Of a DNA stretch of 6,911 nucleotides, positions 1-4,452 are shown piece after piece. The DNA comes from Erysipelotrichia bacterium (lineage in GTDB: Bacteria > Bacillota_I > Bacilli_A > Erysipelotrichales > Erysipelotrichaceae), in assembly GCA_009929095.1 (NCBI GenBank), contig SABF01000078.1, positions 1 through 6,911 of the forward strand, in the 5' to 3' direction. The first letter of the stretch is position 1; every line of letters begins with the position of its first letter. Below the pieces are notes generated by a model. That model saw nothing but the letters and a program-made list of their open reading frames with translations. It was not told the DNA's origin and made no database searches. The position numbers were made by a program, and so were the translations under genes.

Positions 1-350
1 ATGCTGTACCGTCCAATCTGAGTCCTGAAAGCAGTGAATATGCGGCATTGATAGCGGAACGTGTTGAGAAGATACAGGCGGCAGATCCTGAGATGGGTAA
101 TAAACCGATTCCGGAAGATCTGGTTACCTGCTCCGGCAGCGGACTGGATCCGCATATCTCACCAGCTGCTGCAGAATACCAGGTGGCGAGAATTGCCAAA
201 TGCAGCGGCAGAACAGAAGATGAAGTGCGGGGAATCATTGACAGATGCACGACCGGAAGATTTCTTGGCATATTTGGCGAAGTAACAGTCAATGTGCTGA
301 AGGTCAATCTGATGCTGGACGGGATTCTGCGAGATCAGGCGATGAATTAG
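1..350 (+). CDS. kdpC: Potassium-transporting ATPase subunit KdpC, C-terminal part (5' end outside window)
   Basis: KdpC is the single-span subunit of the KdpFABC high-affinity K+ uptake ATPase; it sits beside KdpA and assists the KdpB pump. The frame is open from the left edge (first complete codon at 3) to TAG at 348-350, giving about 115 C-terminal residues against roughly 190 for the whole family protein, so the membrane helix and start lie upstream. Family landmarks visible are the AVPSNLSPES stretch (the conserved 'SNLxxSNP'-like region), DLVTCSGSGLDPHISPAAA, which matches the highly conserved 'LVTxSxSGLDPxISPxAA' block, and the closing VNVLKVNLMLD, matching the 'VNVLxLNLxLD' end. A TTG at 48 could be mistaken for a start, but homology continues upstream of it. 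kdpD follows 120 bp later on the same strand, so this is a kdpFABC-DE arrangement. Identification is firm. Confidence 0.96.
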   Translation, partial: AVPSNLSPESSEYAALIAERVEKIQAADPEMGNKPIPEDLVTCSGSGLDPHISPAAAEYQVARIAKCSGRTEDEVRGIIDRCTTGRFLGIFGEVTVNVLKVNLMLDGILRDQAMN

Positions 351-364
351 ATGTTCCGGTTCTA

Positions 365-405
365 TTATCGTTTATCGTAAATAGTCCATTATCTTTATAT
401 AATGG
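365..405 (+). promoter_or_regulatory. Candidate control region between kdpC and kdpD (tandem heptamer, dyad, TATAAT)
   Basis: The 120-bp gap between kdpC and kdpD is AT-rich. TTATCGT occurs twice in tandem at 365-371 and 372-378. A perfect 7-bp inverted repeat, CCATTAT (386-392) and ATAATGG (399-405), encloses a 6-base loop. The hexamer TATAAT at 398-403 falls inside the right arm and would serve as a -10 element, but no good -35 lies 16-18 bp upstream. The dyad is not followed by a T-run, so it is not a convincing terminator. A secondary promoter or operator for kdpDE is an inference; the region could also be a simple mRNA hairpin within one operon transcript. Confidence 0.35.
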
Positions 406-456
406 CAAGAATTTAAATAAGATGTTCATATTTCAGAAGAAAGAATAAAGAGGCAT

Positions 457-464
457 GGGGAGGA
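457..464 (+). promoter_or_regulatory. Ribosome binding site of kdpD
   Basis: GGGGAGGA ends 6 bases before the ATG at 471. This is a strong Shine-Dalgarno match and fixes that ATG as the start; the protein N-terminus then aligns well with the known KdpD N-terminus (TDPDELL preceding the P-loop). Confidence 0.8.
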
Positions 465-470
465 CTGTAC

Positions 471-3164
471 ATGGAAAGCAGAAGAACTGATCCGGATGAA
501 CTGCTTCGTGCAATTCAGCATGAAGAAAACATTGCTGCTTTGGGACACCTGAAAATATTCTTTGGCTATGCCGCCGGGGTTGGAAAAACCTATGCCATGC
601 TTAAGGCTGCTCATTCTGCCAGACATCGAGGCACTGATGTCATAATTGGCTATGCAGAACCGCATGACCGACCGGAAACGATGAAGCTTCTGCAGGGGCT
701 GGAGCAGCTTCCTGCGCGTAAGGTTTCGTACAATGGAATTGAACTGAAGGAATTTGATGTGGAAGCGGCACTTGAGCGTCATCCCAAACTGATCATTGTA
801 GATGAACTTGCTCACACCAATGCAGAGGGCTGTCACAATAAAAAGAGATATCAGGATGTAAAGGAACTGCTTCGCGCAGGCATTGACGTTTATACTACAG
901 TGAATGTTCAGCATCTTGAAAGTCTGAATGATATGGTGGCATCCATTACCGGAGTAACTGTACGGGAACGCATACCAGACAGCATATTTGATGAGGCCTC
1001 ACAGGTGGAACTGGTTGATATCGAGCCTTTGGAACTGATTGAGCGGCTGAATGAGGGAAAAATATATAAAGAATCGCAGGTTCAGCATGCACTGACAGGA
1101 TTTTTCAGTGCTGAGAATCTTACTGCACTGCGGGAGATTGCACTTCGCCGGTGTGCTGACCGGGTCAGCCGTATGGCGGAGAGCGCAAGAATACAGAACA
1201 ACAGTGATTACTATACGGATGAGCATATTCTGGTCTGTCTGTCTTCCTCCCCAACCAATGCAAAGATTATCCGCACTGCAGCCAGAATGGTTCAGGCATT
1301 TCATGCCCAGTTCACTGCATTGTTTGTAGAGACTTCAGATTTCAAGGAGATCTCTGCAGAAAATATGGCTCGTCTGCGAGAGAATGTTCACCTCGCTCAG
1401 CAGCTGGGAGCCTCGGTGGAGACTACCTATGGAGATGATGTGGCACTGCAGATTGCCGAATATGCTCGAATTTCCGGCGTATCAAAAATTGTCATGGGAC
1501 GGTATAACACAGTTCGAAGCAGTTTCTTTGAAAAGCAGACGCTGACGGAAAAACTGATTGATTATGCGCCTAAGCTGGACATCTACATTATTCCTGATAA
1601 ACCGGTTAAAGGATATCGCCCGCGGAAAACGGCAAAAGAAAAAGAGCGGTTCTCAATGCGGGATATGCTTTACAGTCTCGGCATCCTTGCGGTATCCACC
1701 GGGATTGGTTTCATGTTTTATCATTTCGGATTCGGTGATGCCAATATTATCACGATCTATATTTTGGGTGTGCTGCTGACAGCAGTCATTACTTCAGCCC
1801 GCATATACAGCATGATGTCGGCATTGGCGAGTGTACTGATCTTTAACTTCTTCTTCACCGTGCCGCGCTTTTCACTCAATGCTTATGATTCAGGATATAC
1901 AGTTACCTTTTTTGTTATGTTTCTGGATGCACTGATTACCGGAAATCTGGCCCTGCGTATCAAGCAGCAGGCCCGGCAGTCTGCTCAGGCGGCCTATCGC
2001 ACAAAGGTGATGTTTGATGCCAATCAGGAACTTCAGAAAGCAGATGGAATAGAAGAAATCGTAACAGTGACAGCAAAGCAGCTGGTAAGACTGCTGGAGC
2101 GAAGCATTCTTTTCTATACTAAGAATGGAGATGCTCTGGCGGAACCTTTGTTTTTTGCCGACAGTGAAATGGATGATGCAGATCAGTATATGACAGGCAA
2201 CGAAAAGGCAGTAGCCGCATGGGCTTTCCATAATAACAAGCGGGCTGGGGCAACGACAGATACACTATCAAGTTCGAGGTGCATGTATCTTGCAGTGCGT
2301 ATCGAGAATCTTGTCTATGGCGTTGTTGGTGTTGCGATGGATAAAGGAGCGCTGGAACCTTCAGAAAACAGTGTTCTGCTGTCAATCCTTGGCGAATGCG
2401 CCATGGCATTGAAAAACGAACAGACTGCAAGAGAAAAAGAACAGGCGGCTGTTCTTGCAAAAAACGAACAGCTTAGAGCCAACCTGCTTTGGGCGATTTC
2501 TCACGATCTGCGCACACCGCTGACCTCGATCTCCGGCAATGCCGGGGTTCTGATTGCTAATGCAAACGAGATTGCATCAGAAAAGAAAATGCAGCTGTAT
2601 ATGGATATCTATGATGACTCCATGTGGCTGATCAATCTGGTGGAGAATCTTCTGGCTGTTACCCGCATTGAAGACGGAACAATGAATCTTCGGCTGAAAC
2701 CGGAACTGATGGATGATGTGATTGCTGAAGCGCTGCGTCATATCAACCGAAAAAAAACAGAGCACTGCATCACAGTTACTCATGCGGATGAACTGACATT
2801 GGCTAGGATGGATGCACGTCTGATTGTGCAGATTGTTATCAACATTGTGGATAATGCCATTAAGTACACTCCGCCCGGTTCCAATATTACGATTCGGACA
2901 TATGTAAAGAACAAACAGGTTGTGACAGAGATTGCAGATGATGGACCAGGCATTCCGGATGAAGCAAAGCCGCACATCTTTGATATGTTTTATACGGCAA
3001 ACGCCAAAGTGGCTGACAGCCGTCGCAGCATGGGACTCGGTCTTGCATTATGCAAGTCTATTATTACTGCTCATGGCGGTACAATTACTGTAAGCAGCAA
3101 TCATCCAACGGGAACAGTGTTTTGCTTTACGCTGCCTGTAGAGGAGGTTACACTTCATGAATAA
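471..3164 (+). CDS. kdpD: Sensor histidine kinase KdpD
   Basis: This membrane sensor kinase responds to K+ limitation and turgor and phosphorylates KdpE. The 897 residues match the family's usual length (about 890). Domains in order: KdpD N-terminal domain (about 25-235) with P-loop GYAAGVGKT at 32-40 and Walker B-like LIIVDELAHTN around D111-E112; universal-stress-protein (USP) domain (about 252-375); DUF4118 membrane domain with four helices (about 398-419, 426-443, 445-463, 476-495) including NFFFTVPRF; a GAF-like cytoplasmic segment (about 510-650); HisKA with SHDLRTP and phosphoacceptor His678; HATPase_c with N-box Asn795 (DNAIKYTPPG), G1 box DDGPGIPD (823-830) and G2 box MGLGLA (from 854). 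All catalytic motifs are intact. The USP domain has CLSSS (256-260), exactly 20 residues, then FTALF (281-285), close to the c-di-AMP-binding motif reported for S. aureus KdpD. Its stop overlaps the kdpE start by 8 bp. Confidence 0.98.
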   Translation: MESRRTDPDELLRAIQHEENIAALGHLKIFFGYAAGVGKTYAMLKAAHSARHRGTDVIIGYAEPHDRPETMKLLQGLEQLPARKVSYNGIELKEFDVEAALERHPKLIIVDELAHTNAEGCHNKKRYQDVKELLRAGIDVYTTVNVQHLESLNDMVASITGVTVRERIPDSIFDEASQVELVDIEPLELIERLNEGKIYKESQVQHALTGFFSAENLTALREIALRRCADRVSRMAESARIQNNSDYYTDEHILVCLSSSPTNAKIIRTAARMVQAFHAQFTALFVETSDFKEISAENMARLRENVHLAQQLGASVETTYGDDVALQIAEYARISGVSKIVMGRYNTVRSSFFEKQTLTEKLIDYAPKLDIYIIPDKPVKGYRPRKTAKEKERFSMRDMLYSLGILAVSTGIGFMFYHFGFGDANIITIYILGVLLTAVITSARIYSMMSALASVLIFNFFFTVPRFSLNAYDSGYTVTFFVMFLDALITGNLALRIKQQARQSAQAAYRTKVMFDANQELQKADGIEEIVTVTAKQLVRLLERSILFYTKNGDALAEPLFFADSEMDDADQYMTGNEKAVAAWAFHNNKRAGATTDTLSSSRCMYLAVRIENLVYGVVGVAMDKGALEPSENSVLLSILGECAMALKNEQTAREKEQAAVLAKNEQLRANLLWAISHDLRTPLTSISGNAGVLIANANEIASEKKMQLYMDIYDDSMWLINLVENLLAVTRIEDGTMNLRLKPELMDDVIAEALRHINRKKTEHCITVTHADELTLARMDARLIVQIVINIVDNAIKYTPPGSNITIRTYVKNKQVVTEIADDGPGIPDEAKPHIFDMFYTANAKVADSRRSMGLGLALCKSIITAHGGTITVSSNHPTGTVFCFTLPVEEVTLHE
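3141..3147 (+). promoter_or_regulatory. Ribosome binding site of kdpE, inside kdpD
   Basis: GAGGAGG lies within the last codons of kdpD, 9 bases before the kdpE ATG at 3157. With the 8-bp overlap of the two genes this points to coupled translation of kinase and regulator. Confidence 0.75.
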
Positions 3165-3855
3165 ACAGCTGATACTTGTGGTAGAAGATGATACCGCAGT
3201 ACGAAATCTCATCATAACTACGCTGGAGACACAGGAATATCGTTATCTAACAGCGGAGAACGGAACAGAAGCTGTCATGGCGGCGATTTCCCACAATCCA
3301 GATATTGTTCTTCTGGATCTTGGCCTTCCAGATATGGATGGGATAGACATTATAAAAAAAATACGCAGCTGGTCAGGCATGCCGATTATTGTCATCAGTG
3401 CCCGAAGTGAGGACACAGATAAAATTGATGCGCTGGATGCCGGAGCAGATGACTATCTTACGAAACCATTTTCTGTAGAAGAACTGCTCGCCCGCATTCG
3501 CGTAACCAATCGTCGACTGGCTGGAATGCAGGGAACGGCTCCTTCTCAGCAGGTTGTCTTTGAAAACGGCGACTTGAAAATTGATTATTCTGCTGGCTGT
3601 GCATACCTTTCAGGTGAAGAACTTCACCTGACACCGATTGAGTATAAACTGCTGTGCCTGCTGGCTAAAAATGTCGGCAAGGTGCTTACCCATACCTACA
3701 TCACTCAAAATATCTGGGGCAGTGCATGGGAGAATGATGTGGCATCTCTTCGTGTATTCATGGCAACACTGCGAAAAAAGATCGAAAAAGATCCGGATTC
3801 TCCGCAGTATATCCAGACGCATATTGGCGTTGGCTACCGCATGCTGAAACTTTAG
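3157..3855 (+). CDS. kdpE: Response regulator KdpE (OmpR/PhoB family)
   Basis: KdpE is the cytoplasmic partner of KdpD; once phosphorylated it binds DNA and activates kdpFABC. At 232 aa it has the usual length. The receiver domain (about 3-118) shows the acidic pair E10-D11-D12, phosphoacceptor Asp54 in LLDLGLPDMDG, switch Ser81 in VISARSED, and Lys103 in DYLTKPF, so all phosphorylation residues are present. The C-terminal winged-helix domain (about 131-231) has LTPIEYKLLCLLAKNVGKVLT, a recognition-helix region with SLRVFMATLRKKIE, and the typical IGVGYRM wing at the end. The start is supported by GAGGAGG 9 bases upstream. Family assignment as OmpR-type is certain from sequence; the name KdpE rests on its coupling to kdpD and its overall similarity. 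No terminator follows directly: the next strong hairpin is about 230 bp downstream. Confidence 0.97.
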   Translation: MNKQLILVVEDDTAVRNLIITTLETQEYRYLTAENGTEAVMAAISHNPDIVLLDLGLPDMDGIDIIKKIRSWSGMPIIVISARSEDTDKIDALDAGADDYLTKPFSVEELLARIRVTNRRLAGMQGTAPSQQVVFENGDLKIDYSAGCAYLSGEELHLTPIEYKLLCLLAKNVGKVLTHTYITQNIWGSAWENDVASLRVFMATLRKKIEKDPDSPQYIQTHIGVGYRMLKL

Positions 3856-3866
3856 ACATCATTTGA

Positions 3867-4102
3867 TCTATATCAAGAACAGGTTCTGCTGTCATTGCGG
3901 CATTATATAACTTGGCAGCAATTGATCATCAGGCCAAAAGTTCTGATGTCATGAGGTGAATGAGCAGGCAGATGTTCCGCTCTTCTCAGATTTTGAAAAG
4001 TTCCGGATAAATATTCGAAACAGGCTCCGAAGACTTTGAAGAGAAATGACACAGGAACTCAAGGATGCAGGAATGAATGCTCCTTTGGCAGAAAATGATT
4101 GA
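3867..4102 (+). pseudogene. Possible decayed small gene, unidentified
   Basis: I do not recognise this. Two adjacent frames carry protein-like sequence that joins head to tail. From 3867 one frame reads SISRTGSAVIAALYNLAAID and on through HQAKSSDVMR to TGA at 3957. The -1-shifted frame continues from 3950 as HEVNEQADVPLFSDFEKFRI, then NIRNRLRRL, meets TGA at 4037, and carries on as REMTQELKDAGMNAPLAEND to TGA at 4100. The second part looks amphipathic and charged like real coding sequence, and its final codons run into the left arm of the terminator hairpin at 4087. The pieces suggest one small gene broken by a frameshift and a nonsense change, with its N-terminus lost. No intact start with a ribosome binding site covers it. 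It could equally be chance open sequence; the lengths are short. Confidence 0.35.
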
Positions 4103-4141
4103 TTCTAAGCAATAGGATCGATATTTTCTGCCTTTATTTAT
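4087..4141 (+). terminator. Rho-independent terminator-like hairpin
   Basis: The left arm begins GGCAGAAAAT (4087-4096) and the right arm ends ATTTTCTGCC (4123-4132), a perfect 10-bp pairing. With one bulged G at 4097 the pairing extends a further 8 bp (two of them G-U) to a 9-base loop at 4106-4114. The T-rich tail TTTATTTAT follows at 4133-4141. The T-run lies only on the right, so it terminates + strand transcription. It lies about 230 bp after kdpE and just at the end of the decayed reading frame, and probably ends the kdp transcript. Confidence 0.8.
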
Positions 4142-4151
4142 GCAAATAAAG
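4132..4151. repeat. Small palindrome abutting the terminator
   Basis: CTTTATTT (4132-4139) and AAATAAAG (4144-4151) form a perfect 8-bp inverted repeat around ATGC. It reuses the T-tail of the terminator hairpin as its left arm, so the two structures are mutually exclusive at the base. It is AT-rich and weak as an RNA hairpin; it may be incidental or a protein-binding dyad. Confidence 0.55.
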
Positions 4152-4452
4152 AGTCAGGATAAAGATATTTTCAGACACTCATAAAATAATACGGTAAAAT
4201 AGGAGAAGAAATGTTTCACAATTTATAAAAGACGGGATTCTTGAATCTGAGTGCCGGAATGTTTCTGTACAATTTCTGTTAAATAGAAACTGAAATGATC
4301 GGTACTGTCTTAATAAACAGCCGTATTCATATTTGATGAGGCTTCTTTGCATTATGCGGTGTCTGCAGATAAGCAATCCGAGAAACCGAAAACAAAACAA
4401 GGGGCGTGAGGCTTGTTCTATGTGTAAATTGAATTCAGGGAGATGAGGCAAT
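4142..4452 (+). other. AT-rich leader without a recognised gene, upstream of the receiver/PAS gene
   Basis: This 311-bp stretch has no convincing coding sequence. It contains AGGAG at 4201-4205 with a good spacing to ATG at 4211, but that frame closes after five codons (MFHNL). A different frame, open from 4198 to TGA at 4291, reads FIKDGILESECRNVSVQFLL from 4222, which is faintly protein-like. Short repeats are present: palindrome GATTC-TT-GAATC (4236-4247), direct repeats TTTCTGT at 4262-4268 and 4273-4279 (11 bp apart), and GTTTCT (4261-4266) pairing with AGAAAC (4285-4290). TACAAT at 4268-4273 resembles a -10 box but has no properly spaced -35. I found no c-di-GMP (GEMM) or other riboswitch consensus. 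The promoter of the downstream gene presumably lies here but cannot be placed. Confidence 0.5.
4437..4442 (+). promoter_or_regulatory. Ribosome binding site that selects the TTG start at 4453
   Basis: AGGGAG lies 10 bases before TTG 4453, and a second purine stretch GAGG (4445-4448) lies 4 bases before it. The frame has a TGA at 4444-4446, so translation must begin after that. The nearest ATG (4467) is out of frame and the first in-frame ATG is far inside the receiver domain. TTG is therefore the best start. Confidence 0.65.

Noticed and set aside
426..914. 162-codon minus-strand frame opposite the start of kdpD
   Set aside because: It is antisense to the conserved KdpD N-terminal domain with its P-loop; the translation shows no family features.
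4336..4446. 36-codon ORF in frame with and just upstream of the PAS gene, ending at TGA 4444
   Set aside because: It has no ribosome binding site, is rich in Arg/Cys/Asn without protein-like character, and ends inside the Shine-Dalgarno region of the TTG start. It is most likely non-coding.
4142..4452. c-di-GMP (GEMM) or other riboswitch in the long leader of the PAS gene
   Set aside because: I looked for the conserved GEMM core and other familiar aptamer consensus strings and saw none, and there is no terminator hairpin just before the start codon. A covariance-model search of this region would decide.
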